A DNA stretch of 51,224 nucleotides from Collybiopsis luxurians FD-317 M1. Lineage: Eukaryota; Basidiomycota; Agaricomycetes; Agaricales; Omphalotaceae. Location of the stretch: the NCBI GenBank assembly GCA_000827265.1, contig KN834829.1, positions 122,253 through 173,476 on the forward strand. Direction: 5' to 3'. Shown here piece after piece: positions 33,290 through 45,366 of the stretch. The translations under genes and the position numbers were made by a program. Numbering within the stretch: position 1 is the first letter of the stretch; every line of letters starts with the position of its first letter. Below the pieces are notes generated by a model. It made no database searches, was not told the DNA's origin, and worked only from the letters and a program-made list of their open reading frames with translations.

Positions 33290-35370
33290 TCAAGCTTCAG
33301 CAACTGTCAGAGGTTCAGTGACAGAAGCATCTTTGACAGATGGGAATGCAAATGCAGTGGTATCTGGATCAGGTGGAGAGTTGGGATCAGAAGTGTGAGG
33401 GACACGAGTTTTCCAGGCATCTGGCCATTTAGGTGAGTGTGAATCCGGATTATTTAAAAGTCGGTAGTTGATGGAATTGGATTTAGCTGCCCGGGAAATG
33501 GATGAACGAGGTGGTGGGACATTTGTGGGAGGTTTGGGAACGAGCTGAGTAGGCTGTGACTCAGGAAGTGGGTTAGTGAGTGAGTTTTGCTCTGTATCCG
33601 AAGGCGGCAACTCGAATAATTTGTTTTCAATATTCTGAACTTCTTTCTGGACTTTTTTCTGCTTCCCCTCGAGTGCCAACATAGGGTCTATTTTGCTAGA
33701 TGAACTGTCATCATTTTCTAAATTGAATATGACATTTCGGGAAGTTTGTATTTTGCGCGATTCCGGGTTGTAGTACTGCCAGTGCATACTTCATCTGAGA
33801 GACCAGTGAAGTGGAACGGACAAGATTTAGAGGTGAGTTTCTGGTTTTGACCTTCTTGGCGCAGAACCCAGCAAGGTGAACCAAATTCTTGTAAGGTACT
33901 GATATCTGGTTTCTTTTTCCAGAATGCTTCATCGGGAGTGATATCCTGAGCTAGTGCTCAGGAAGGTGACCAATTTTTCAGGTACACTGCATATGCAACC
34001 GCTTCGGGCCAAAGGAATAGAGGTAAATCATGCTGAACAAGCATAGCTCGTGCATGCTCAATAATTGTGTGATTCAATCACTCGGAAACTCCATTTTGCT
34101 GTGGTGAGTGTGCAGCTGTATATTCTGACCAAATTCCTTTTGATGAAAGGAATTTCCTCACAGCAGTTGAAATATATTCACCGCCGTTGTCAAAGCAAAA
34201 GGCTTTACAACATTTGCCTGTTTGGGTGAGAATATATTCAACGTAAGACTTGATTTTCTCCTCTACTTCTGATTTCTCCTTTAGGAAGTAAATCACAGTT
34301 CTTCGGCTAGCATCATCAGTGAATGAAATGAAATATCATTTGCAATTGATTCCATAAGTACATGCAGGTCCCCATACATCAGTGAAAGTCATTTCACCGA
34401 TTTCTGTATATTTTTGTTCTGCCTCTTTGGGAAAGGTTTGTACATGTTGCTTGGCATGGGTACAAGCTTCACAATCAAAGGTGAGTGGACTAGTAGCATC
34501 GATAATTATACCGCTAACCATTCCCTTGTCATAGAGAAGTTTGACATTCATGTGGCCAAACATGCAGTGCCATTCTTTCCAAGTTCGGACACCGGGGACT
34601 GATGGAAATGCAAGTGTTTCAAAGGTGGTAGGGTCAGATGATGAAGATTGTGGAGATGATGAGAATCCAGGTGAACTTCTAGTGACTCTAATAACATATA
34701 GATTTCTGACTTGCCTTCCACAGATAACTTCACATAGGGAAGGCCCAGGAAAAAATATTGATAGTGATTTGGCTGCAGATTTGATGGTAAATCCTGCTCT
34801 AGTCATACATCCTACACTGATAAGGTTGAAGGGTGCATCTGGGACATGGAGAGCATTTTGGAGTGCAAGATTATATGCATGCTTTCCAAGGTGAGTTGCA
34901 ATAGTTGCAGTACCTTGTCCTATTGCAGGAGTTTGACCAAAACCTTTAACTGAATGTCCAGGCATCTCAGAGTAAGTGGAGAAAATTGATTTATTGCAGA
35001 CCATATGCTTAGTACAAGCTGAGTCTATTGACCATGTATTGGGGGGTAGGCTTCTGTTTCCTGAATCATGACTCATGAAAGCATTCAGTCTCAGTAGGTA
35101 ACTCTTCCTGAGCAATGTGGGCATGGTTGGACTGTTTGGGTCCTGTCCAGTTCCACATGGTACATCTATAATTCTCCTTCTGCTGTTCCATATATGTCTT
35201 GCCAGTGGCAATGTCATGGCAATCACTAATAAAATGACTGGGATAACTGCAACCATGGCATGTTTCCATTGATGAGGGTTTGCTACCCTTGCTCTTGTAT
35301 CTATTGGCGGCAAGTGCAACATCATCAGAGCTTGGCTTGGCAATTTTTTGGCAGGACTGCTTGAGGACAT
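33290..35370 (-). pseudogene. Copia protease-integrase reading frame
   Basis: In order: aspartic protease motif SIDSACTKHM (family D-S-G/A), ISVGCMTRAGF, the pre-integrase WHCMFGHMN and a zinc-binding DCEACTHAK. The integrase core follows, with FTDVWGP, FTDDASRR, CFDNGGEY and SPQQNG, and then the copia-specific GLSDEV / WQYYNPESRKI segment. Integrase catalytic Asp residues are visible. TGA at 34078 falls in GVSE*LNHTI, where copia elements have GVxERLNxT with Arg. TGA at 34336 falls in K*YFISFTDD, also normally Arg. This is the clearest evidence that the stops were Arg CGA codons. A further frameshift near 33790 precedes the last block, and reverse transcriptase is absent. Confidence 0.88.
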
Positions 35371-35695
35371 GGGAGATGAGTTTGGTGGAATCTGAGAGTG
35401 AGGTAGTGTCTACTCCTTGAATGAAGGAGTCCCAGGAGTCTAGAAGGGAAGTGAGGAGGGTGATAGAAAATTCATCCTCAGAGAGTTGTGAGCTGAGTGT
35501 GGCAAGTTCTTTCTGGTAATGAGTTATAGTGTGTATATGCTCATTAATATGTTCCCTTTCTTGGCATTGAGTATGGAAAAGCTTTTGACATACTGACACA
35601 ATACCAATAGCTCCTTTAGGCTGATACATTTCTGATAGTGTGGTCCATGCTGCACTTGGGGAGGCCACATCGGAAATATATATTAAGGGTTCATC
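35066..35695 (-). pseudogene. Copia gag (C-terminal two thirds)
   Basis: Starts inside the 10 bp target duplication (DEPLIYISDVASPSAAWTTL) and runs through SQLSEDEFSITLLTSL to a zinc knuckle CHGCSYPSHFISDC (Cx2Cx4Hx4C). It stops at 35066 in a different frame from the protease region. The missing N-terminal part (ATAAADWTEKDCQTLSTIQL) lies 1.5 kb away at 37290-37196 beyond the inserted element, interrupted by a TGA at 37212. Confidence 0.85.
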
Positions 35696-37195
35696 GGTGA
35701 CTGACAAAGTAACTTGTCAGATTGAAACTCCGCTAACTTGTCCTTACAAAAGTAACTTAAGTTACTTAAGTTACTTGCCACTAAAGTTACTTTGTCGGCG
35801 CAAAGTAACTTGTCAAGTTAGCGGACTTTGAATTTTGAAACTCCGCTAACTTGTTAACTTGTCGTCAATAGCACAGCCGCATCAGCTGCGATTAAGGCAG
35901 ACATCAGAGCTCCGCATAATGCTAAATCCATGTGGCCCTTGCTCCAGACCCCAGTCCAATGTGATCCTCCTTCATAGCCGCAATGGTATCATGTCGATTA
36001 ATTAGAAAAATAAGCTCCGTAATTCCAGGCTTTTACAGTAGCGAGTGAAGCCCCAATCATGGAAATCATTGCACAGGTGATACAGTTAGAGCCTTGCATG
36101 ATACGGAGCCCCTTCAAGATGTCTTGATATAGGATATAGCATTAGGGACAGTCAACCCAATACTACTGTAATACAGGCAATGCACCTTAAATACTGGATA
36201 TGTGCTCTAATCCTTTCTGCAAATCGGGGACTGCATTTTTAGAAAAGATGCTTCTCCTTCTGAACTGCCAATTGGCATTCTAACTGTAAGCATACTCCAG
36301 GTTCACAATAACAATAGCTCTTCGAAGGCTTTCACTCACTTACTGCCCCTGCACTCACTATGCTCATTTTTGAACATTACATTTCATTTAATTGCATTTT
36401 GTCTTTCTATTCAAGCAATGCAACACATTGGCATGTTAAGTAATTCCCGGGGTGTTCAAACTGCTTCAAATTGATCAAACTGGTAATCTCATTCAAATTC
36501 TGGATGGATAGTGATGTTGATGCTCTGTTGAGAAGTTTCCTTATCCTGCGAGAGCTTAGTACTGTCCATGAGATCCCATTTAAATATAGCTACCATGTTG
36601 CATACAACCAGATTTGACCATACTATATTTGGTTTTCCTTGCCTATTTCATTTGCTTCTGCCCATGTTGTCAGCTTACAGATAAACTATACCCACCACAT
36701 CTAACCACCTCAGACCCTTGTCCACCATCAACTGAGGTGAGTTGAACCATTCCTTGGCACATACTTATACTGATAGTAGCTGCATTGATATCCATATCTT
36801 AACAGATAGCATTCAGAAAGAGAAAAAATAGGTTTTGTCTACTTTTCAAATGACATCTAGGAGCCATTTTATTTGTACATAAGCAATTACTTAAATACTA
36901 TTAACTGCTGACAACTGGGAGTAGAAATGTCGAGGTACAATTAGAATTGAATTTTCAAAACTGGCAAAAAGATCTCTAACATATTCCACTCCAGAGCCCC
37001 ATCCTCCTCAGGATTCATGTAAAACAATGTATGAAGTGATGAATAACTCATTAATGAATTGATGATAATGTTTTAGTGAAGCTATATTGTGCTGAGCCTC
37101 GGCAAGTTAAACTGTCAAGTGTGGGAAAAAAAGTTACTTGCAAGTAAGTTAACTGAATTGAAAAAGTAACTTGACAAGTTACTTTGCTCACAGTC
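35696..37195. mobile_element. Non-autonomous TIR element 1 (1500 bp), possibly MULE-like
   Basis: Inserted in copia gag with an exact 10 bp duplication AGGGTTCATC (35686-35695 and 37196-37205). Ends are inverted: GGTGACTGACAAAGTAACTT on the left, GACTGTGAGCAAAGTAACTT as the complement on the right. About 130 bp inside each end is packed with AAGTTACTT in both orientations; the right side also has TCAAGTGTGGGAAAAAAA. The interior (35.88-37.09 kb) has no long frame. The 9-10 bp target duplication and repeat-rich ends suggest a Mutator-like (MULE) relative; this is inference. Confidence 0.85.
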
Positions 37196-37330
37196 AGGGT
37201 TCATCTCCAACTCAAAGTTGGATGGTGGATAAGGTCTGACAGTCCTTCTCGGTCCAGTCTGCTGCTGCAGTAGCATCATTTGTATCACAAATCTCAACTC
37301 ACCTAGATTTGAAGTTGCAAGGTTTGGGGA

Positions 37331-38752
37331 TAACAATAACTGAGTATGAGAGAGATAAGTCTTAAAGCATTAAGAAATGATGTTCTTGAGTCTGGGGGTA
37401 TTGACCACTGACTGTCCTACTTATATACATGGATTCTACCCTAGGTAAATCATCAGTCAGCAACTATATACTTCTACATAAGGCAAATTATTGATAAACA
37501 CATGACACAGATATGATCAAAAGATTAGATGAAAAGATTAGATAAAGGAAAATGATAATGGATTGTGCACAGTCACAGGTGTATGGGAAAACTGTGACAA
37601 TTTGGTCTGGAATTGGTGCCGAGGGCAGAGTCCTTGAGGCCCATATCTGTTAGAATGTCAAGGATCTTGATTTTCCAGGTGGAGTAATACTCGACACTGG
37701 AAAGATGCTGAATTCAGTAAGCACTATTGGAGCTGGAGTCCAACATTTTGGATGTATAGTGTTAAGATGCTGCAATGTGAATATGGAAGGACGAGAGCAA
37801 TGAGATAGCTGAGTATGTGCAAGATTTCAGTTGGGCTCAGGGCCCATAACCTATTGTAGATTATGGGTTATGAGTGGGTACAAAAATGATAAAACTTGTT
37901 ATTATTCTGGCTCTGTTCTCAAGCCTTATACACTAAGATACAAAAGTACTAGAATGTTCTACAAAGTACTACAAAGTGCAAGTACTGTATGGTGTAGAAA
38001 GTAATAGAGCCTTCGAGTGATATCTACAACAAGAATACCTATTCTGAGTTGGACCAAGGTCAGGTCTGGTTTGGGAAAAATTGGCTGAAGCACCAAGAAT
38101 GTTGGCAACATTGGAAACATTGGAATCCAGTATGCATGAATATAACAAACTGCTTACTTCGACTAGGCCAGTTTCAGTTGAAGGTAGTCATGAATATTTG
38201 AACATTCCTCACTCTTTTGCTTCATTTAACACAAAGGAAGAGCAATTATAGGTGAGATGTTGAACATCATATGATTCACTCATTAATTGTCGAGAGTCTT
38301 CCTTATCCCTACTTTGAAACTCTCCTTGTATTCCATCTCCATAAGTGAACCACACTACATCTCCTTGTGTTCCTTTGACAACACATCAGATACTTAAACT
38401 CCTTGAGTGAGGGTATCTTATTGTCTTCGCAATGTTGTTCACTGTGGATACAATATCCCCCTTTGCTCTGATTGGGAAAGCCCCTCCTCCGAAAACTATT
38501 CTTATTTATGCCACTTCAATTCCACTCCCAGTTTGCCACCAGAAATAGTCGATACATGCCTTCTCTCATTTGTGTTATGGCTATTTAAAAATCAGAATCA
38601 ATTGCCCTTTCCCATCTCAACTTTCACTGCCTCTTTTTTCAGAATCTATCACTCATTTCCACTCGAATTTTACCGCCTCTCATTGTTTTTTGTTTTTTAT
38701 TGCTTTTTGATTAATAGTTAAATCAAGACAGACACCCTATAATATGCATTTG
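37331..38752. other. AT-rich repeat remnant, nothing recognised
   Basis: Lies between the copia gag start and TIR element 2. Probably copia leader or LTR plus other remnants. Frames such as 38407-38721 show no family signal. Confidence 0.4.
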
Positions 38753-38762
38753 TTTTTCTTTG

Positions 38763-41095
38763 GGTGTTAACAAAATAACTTTGATATTTCAAAGTCCACT
38801 TACTTTGCCTTACAAAAGTAACTTACAAGTAACTTTTTTTTCCCACACTTGACAGCTAACTTGCCGAGTCTCGGAAATATGTACTTTTCATTAAAACTTG
38901 TTTCAACCCATTTATCAAGTGCAATCTCAGATACATACTACCAGTAGTTAGGTATTTTGCATTGGTCATTGGGCATGTATGATTGAAATTGATGGCAATG
39001 GCTCCGAGGTCATCATCAAACATTTTCATGTCATTGAAAACAAGATAAATGGCCCCCCATCATACAGATCAAGCCTAGGTTGCAAAAATGTGGCAGGGCC
39101 CGAGCTTTAATGCTGCATCATTGAGGGGCCTGTAGGGCTAACAAATACATAAATATGATGGGTTTTATAGGCTCAGACTTCAAAATTCTTCTCCTCTCAC
39201 ATTCAAAGATGTTAAATCAGCTCCTTAATTTTTTCATTTATTATGTTAAGAACTCAATCAGATAAGAAGGGTGCAAAGTATTATGCAGCTAAAGTAGTGG
39301 CCTTGGCTGGTGATTCCACCAATCTGACACTGTGCTGGTTCACTGGTAATATTTATGAATCTAACGAGAAGCCATTATCAGAAGTGCTGTCCCTGTCTCT
39401 TGGAGATGTATGGGATGCATATAAAGACATTTTCCTCCCTGAGAATCTGGCATATATTCAATGGCCCATTGCACTTTATGATAATGCACATGAATTATTT
39501 GGATATGCTATCACTGAAGCACTGGAAAAAGCACAAGCTAGTGTTATTCAAATAGTGACTAGTGCTCAACATCCTATAATGGCCTATTTCAAGGGTTGGA
39601 TTGGTGAGGGGTTGAATAGTAGGCTAGCAGATTCCTTCCAGTATGACTGTTTTACATATGATCTCCTTCCTGGAGACTGATCTCTTTCTGCTGAAGCTGC
39701 TGTATCTCTAAGCAATACTCTTCCAGCCTCCACCTTTAACTTGAACCTTGGAGGGGCACTAGCTTTCTTACCTATTAAATGAGTTCTCTGTGATTTAGTA
39801 ATTCTCCAAGTCTATCTTAACTGGCCAGCTTCAGATGATGCTCAAATCTATCACCTAGCTCAAAAATTCAATGAGAATGAGCTTAAAACCTTTGGTCCAA
39901 AGTCTCCTGAACAGCATCTCAGTTTCCTGGAAAGTGCATTAGCAGCATCTCAGGAATTGCATGATACATGTGTACCTCCTGCTTACACCAATCTTGATGG
40001 TTTCTCAACTTTACCAAGTTCAAAGTGTGTTAAGTTTCTTGGAAATATGGCACTTTTTGAGGATGGTGCTCAGGTTGTAACTGCACACTGTGCAGATGGA
40101 TCACCATATGCTTGGGGTATAGGGCATAGTATTTACTCTAGCTGGAAGAGATCAGATTGCCTCATTTACACCTCCAACCAAGGTTGTGCCAGTTTTACTG
40201 CTGGATGCCCCAATGAAGACAAACAGCATGAAAATGGATATAGACCAGGAATCATCCCCAACACCATCTCATCCTTATTCCCTGCGCTTGCATCCCACAC
40301 ATACAAACAAGTATCATGGCTCTGGCCCAGCCCCAGGGAAGTATTTGTTAGAGAAGGAGTCAGATGATTCTTGGGACAATCTGCAGTTTATTTCCAATCT
40401 CAAGCATAAGAGAAGGAAGACAGAACAAGAAAATGATGATTTTGAGGAGATTCTAGAAGCAGCAGGCTTCTTTAACAGCCAGGAGCTCAAGGGAAAACAT
40501 AAAAATCAAATGCAAGGTGCAAGATGGGGTCAGGGCAAACAGCACTGCAAGTGAGCAGCATATTTATAATTGTTTTCTTTTTTTCCCTTCTGCTCAGGTT
40601 TGTAGGTACCTGAGAGAAGGATTACTATCACCTACGGACTGAGTTGAGATAAAGAATTATATGTACATGTATAGTCTCAAGTAGTTTATACTTTTCATGT
40701 GTTTCAGCCAACTTGTATGTAAATAGCCATCCAACAGTGCATTAATGTAAATATATCAATACATGTGTTCTGACAGACCCTAGAATACATAAGGTATATG
40801 CCGTAGGCCATGTGTACTCTGATGCAGATTGTTCAGCTTACACCAAAGGATTCAAGGGCAGTCTCAGCATCCATGAGCTTTTAACTGCTATAGGGCAGGG
40901 GCAGAATGTCAGTATCATATTGGTAGTTAATTATATTCTCAATTAAAAGGCTTTGAAAGTGGAAGAAACATGCAAATGTGTCGAAAGTAAGTTTTAATGA
41001 GAGTAACATTTTGCCGAGACTCGGCAAGTTAAGCTGTCAAGTGTGGGAAAAAAAAGTTACTTGGATGTAACTTTCAAGTAACTTTGCTCACACTC
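38763..41095. mobile_element. TIR element 2 (2.33 kb) carrying an unknown gene
   Basis: Ends GGTGTTAACAAAATAACTT and, as complement on the right, GAGTGTGAGCAAAGTTACTT, so inverted and alignable to those of TIR element 1. The same subterminal AAGTTACTT blocks and CCCACACTTGACAG text occur. The 9-base TTTTTCTTT is duplicated at 38753-38761 and 41096-41104. The only coding content is the unrecognised gene at 39243-40554 on plus. No transposase signature (MULE DDE with CxHC, hAT, KDZ) was seen. Confidence 0.82.
39243..40554 (+). pseudogene. Unrecognised gene inside TIR element 2
   Basis: A continuous frame from 39243 (or upstream) contains KYYAAKVVALAGDSTNLTLC, WFTGNIYESNEKPLSEVLSL, IFLPENLAYIQWPIALYDNA and, past two TGA codons (39678 and 39780), PPAYTNLDGFSTLPSSKCVK and VVTAHCADGSPYAWGIGHS. 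A frameshift near 40190 leads to a charged C-terminus (SDDSWDNLQFISNLKHKRRK). Total about 430 residues. Both TGAs are flanked by coding-like text, consistent with CGA loss. I cannot name the family. It could be the element's transposition protein, an accessory factor, or a captured host gene. Confidence 0.55.
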
Positions 41096-41105
41096 TTTTT
41101 CTTTC

Positions 41106-41816
41106 ATCTACATTGAACTGACAGATTGTTTCAGGCTTCTAAGACTTTTAATATACAAGGATTCCAAATTTGTAGCAGTAATATTGCAGCTTCAGTATCA
41201 ATGGCCACGATATTGACACACTCAGCGAGACATCAAAATTCTTTACACATGCCACTTGTGGAAGATCAGTTCCTGCAATGGCCTAAATCACAACCCTATG
41301 TTCATGACTGCAACATACTCTACTGTGGACAATGCTTCTGCATTTTCTTCCAACAACACAGATGGCTTCCTCAGAACTCAGCCTTACAAATTTGAGGGGA
41401 TCTTATTACCATGCAAGTGGGAAAAAATGCGCACAACATCATTAAACCCCAAGCCAGAGATCACCTGCAGATCCTATGAGCTGCCAAATGGTGAGCAGGA
41501 TTTTGAGAGGATGGCAGCAACTAATGCATCCAGCATCCATAATCAGATTTGCTCCCCTTCTCACTTGATTTCAATGTCATCACAGCCACCAGTTGAGAGC
41601 TTTGATAGAGTTGTAGTCTGCTGTAGTTAATCTGTATATGCTCTCAATCACCAGTATCAGCACTGCTTTCGGAATGTTGCATCAATATTAATACTAAATC
41701 CTGGCCCCTCTGTATGGCTGCATCAAAATAATATTAAACTTTGGCCCCTATGTAGAACACTGCAGCTGAATATTGTCCATGTGACAGCAAAAGGCTTGGT
41801 GAGAACACAAGTTTCG
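41106..41816. other. Remnant DNA between TIR element 2 and unit B
   Basis: Two overlapping frames (41126-41630) give Ser/Asn-rich text without recognisable motifs. No repeat boundary is clear. Confidence 0.35.
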
Positions 41817-43874
41817 AAAACACAAAACCCATCCTAGAACCCTCCTGCAAGCACGGGAACACCCTATGCCCCAGGGTCCATAGGTGGCTCTGACAATCCA
41901 GACCCTTCCTTCCCCTGTGACTAAACACCAACATAAACTGCCTGTCCTAATTTAGGCTTCATACCCTTCATACTTAATACCCCTTCCTTGGCTCATATAC
42001 ATGCTTCAGTGAAGGAACATGGAGGTGTAGGAGGATTGTTTTCGGACATACCTCCTTCTCCTCCAATGGGAGTTGTAGTAGCATTGGTGGCAGCAGAGGG
42101 TGACAAGGAGGAGGAGAAAGCAAGACACAACAGAACCAATGCATCCATCAACATCCGATCTCCAGGTTTTGCAGGTGTATGATGCGCCAATACTCCCAAA
42201 GCATCCTCAAGAGTGTCCAAAAACCTAACAGATGAAATGGCAGAACCAAAACCAGGGCCAGGACTCGGTCTTGCACCCGACACTGCAGATGGAGAAGGGT
42301 GGACCATCCTTTTAATGGCTGCTGCCCATGCCATGAAGAATATCACAAACACTGTCAGTTGAAGTCAAGCTTTACGCCAGCTATACATGCGGATGAGCTT
42401 TGAACTCACAAGCACTGATAGTCCCACCCATACTATCCTCCAAAATTTCTCTGAGCTGAAGGACCAGTTGGTTGGGAGATAGATTTACAACTTGCATGTG
42501 TTGGTTTTCGATTGCTTTGAGGATAGCTGGGTACATGTGGATACATACAAATGCACAAACAATGTCAGTTGGAAGACTATATACTACTTAAGCAACACAA
42601 GCTCACCATTTGCCCCTTGAGCAAATGTCACCCCACAATCCCCATCTCCCACAATCATGTCATACTCTGTTAAAATCATTTCCTGTTCCAACACAGCTCT
42701 ACACGCACTCACTATTCCCTCTGTGACTCTTTCCAGCAAAATATCTGTTTGTCGCCAATAGGGATTCAGGTTCATTGTTGCTTTTCAGATTTTAGTCTGG
42801 GTAGGAACTTTGTGATTTCCGCATTCTTAACTGTATCTTTCTCACTCCACTTCATGAAGGATACTCCAACATCAACCTTCATCAATTGTTGATCTCAGTC
42901 ATGATCAGGGATAACTGGCCGCATAACCTCCAAAATCCTTTCCGTCCCCTTTTGCTCCTCCCTCCCAACATCTCTCATACCATCTGCAGGCCAAAACCTC
43001 TTCACATCCCCCCACGAGTGCGCTTCCATTGGGTCATCCAGTAATTGTAGGATATCCATGGGTCGATGGAGGACTGAGGTACGAGGTGTACAGTGAATTG
43101 CAGAGATGTTTAAAAGGGAGATGGAGAATCCTGGTGCATTGAGGGATGTCATATGAAGAGGAATATATTCGTATGGGGTGTATATCTGATAGAGCTATCT
43201 GAATTGAATCAGTAACCAGGAGCAAAGATCCAACTCCAAACATACCCAATCTTCCTAATACATCATACACAACTGCGCCCATCTCCAACTGCAACATCCC
43301 CCCCAGATTATTCACGAACAAGACAGTCATAATTGATCCTGATACCCTCCACTCAAGCTTTTTCAATAGCAAGACCAACGTTGAGTCAGTCACCGGTGTG
43401 ATTGTTGATAATGACTAGGACATCTTTGTGGGGTACGAGACAGGGAGGGGTTTGTTGAGCAGCAGAGGATGAGGATGAGGACAAGGACAATTTATCAGAC
43501 GGAGGATTCTGGAGGTGTGATTTGTCTCCCCCAAATGCAGCTAGTCAAATTGTAGATAGGATCTGTTTTGCACTTAGACTGGTGAATATTTTGCCTGACA
43601 CAGATGCTGCGAGCATACTGTATCCTGTATATGATGCATGCGCTGGTTCATGGCCTGCTCCCCCACCAGATATGACTGAAACTTTTGTTTGAGAGGAAGG
43701 TGGGAAGGTGTACACTGATTTCAAAGCTTGGTGTCTGGAACATGAGTTTAGCTGGGATATTGATGAATGTACGTGACAGACTCACAATCTGAGAGATGGA
43801 TTCAAAGCGACAGCCCCTTTAAGTGACTTGAGAACCAGCCCTTCTGAAGAAGTGTAAATGTCCTTTGTGGACAT
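41817..43874 (-). pseudogene. Dihydroxyacetone kinase (unit B, decayed copy)
   Basis: Collinear with the intact gene at 25239-27734, from its ATG-equivalent (43872-43874) to eight codons before its stop. The DhaL motif VGDGDCGVTFAQGA and NNLGGMLQLEMGA are still readable. It lacks about 410 bp that in the intact copy encode the middle of DhaK, including the substrate His motif; the junction is near 43330. It also has single-base indels (for example near 42785) and many C-to-T or G-to-A changes at former CpG sites. One is a direct CGA-to-TGA: codon at 26345-26343 in unit A versus 42897-42895 here. It cannot make an active kinase. Confidence 0.92.
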
Positions 43875-45366
43875 TGATCGTTGTTGGTTCTGAGAAAGAA
43901 AGGAAAATAGAAATCAAGAATGAATAAGATTTATTAGTGAAACCGCTGACATCACAGAACCATGCCCCCGTTCTTTCCCAACAAGTGTCACCTGCCTCCT
44001 CTGGCGAGTCTTCGGTCAGCAAAGCTGATATCCAAACTGGGTAAAGTGAGCGTTGTAAAGGAGCGGGTATGCTAGCAGGGTCAAATGTTCAAATTGAAAA
44101 GACTCAATGGGATAGACTAGGCCAAAAGCACAATGTACATGTCAGTCAATAGGGTAGCCAATGTTTTGGTTTCAAGGTGCTATTCATAGCAATCACAAAA
44201 ATTGATATAGATGCTTCACTCAATTTGCTAAATGCTAGCTTTTGCGAAAGTAGCATCTACAAGAACAGATTGAGGTTGTCTGGCTGAAAATTTGAATGGG
44301 ACTTGCTTCGCATTGTCTATGACAAGTCTACAAAGTATTTAGTCCTTTTATAGATAAGAAGCAGTACAGAGGACGGTCATCACTACTCCTATCATATCAG
44401 ACTCCAGATGTGAGTGAAAGAAATAAAGAAAAAGATCTGGGAAGCCGTTGCGGTGAGAGTAACAAGGCTGTTGTATTCTCTAAGTTGTCTCAACAATTAA
44501 ACAATGCCAGTTAGGTGCGCAACATGGATCAAATTATCCCAGCTCATGTCCTATGTCTGTGGATGAAACAAGGATTTCAAGTTTTTCAAGTGAGAAAAGG
44601 AGAAAAAAAAAAGAGAGGGAGAAGAGGATTGCTACAATTCTACACACCTTTTGGACCTCTAATTTTGGCGGTAAGTTGCTGTAGGTGCAATCGGAAGTGG
44701 GTTTACAGCACTGCTTTCAAGATATCAAGCTCACGGCCTATGGCTGCCTAGAATGGTTTCAGGCTGGATGGAACATGTCCTGAAAAAACATGTCCCTTTT
44801 CAAGATGGCATCACTTCTGGCATGCATGATGTGAATTTGCTCTCGCTATGCATGCACATTCTCTATTCAACACTTCGTCAACACCTTGTTTCTTTTTTTT
44901 CTCTTTTCTTTTTGCTTTTCTTGCTCTCTGTATCAGCTGTTTCCTTGTAGGGTGGACAAGGGCAACACAAGAGAAGTAACTTTGGTGGGCTTGTTTTTGA
45001 CTGTGGGTTCAAAACGATGGATCCTTTGGTGAGTTTCAGAATACTTTCTGCATGTTCAGCATAGTAATTTGCTTCTATAGGCTTTGCTTTGATATCCAAT
45101 GGACTTTACATGTTATTGAAGCTCCAAAATTATATACAAAGTTAATATACATATCAACACAATTCATTTATTCTGCGCCTCTGTCCTTTTTGCCAACTGA
45201 GCTTCGGAAAGTCGTACTTTACCAGTGGGAATCTTTGTGGTATCATGGTCACATCGACATTGTACCCTTCCTCCGCTACTGGCACATTCCAGGCATTGAG
45301 GACAATCATAGAACATGCAGGCAGTGCACTGTTTACTCTGAGCCTTTGAGTTTGGAATCAAGATAC

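Larger units (their letters stand above)
33244..37330 (-). mobile_element. Truncated copia retrotransposon, split by a TIR element
   Basis: A minus-strand Ty1/copia element: gag N-terminus at about 37290-37196, gag remainder from 35695, then protease, GAG-pre-integrase and integrase, ending abruptly at about 33244 before the reverse transcriptase. The TIR element at 35696-37195 sits inside gag and duplicated the 10 bp AGGGTTCATC. No LTR pair was found; a 5' LTR could lie within 37.3-38.7 kb. Five in-frame TGA codons (37212, 34336, 34078, 33958, 33290) and frameshifts near 35066 and 33790 show it is dead. Confidence 0.85.

Noticed and set aside
3259..42897. UGA recoded as an amino acid (alternative code or selenocysteine)
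   Set aside because: Intact genes here, such as the kinase, use TGA as their real terminator. The in-frame TGAs fall mostly in transposons and broken genes, and the paralogue comparison shows CGA at one such site.
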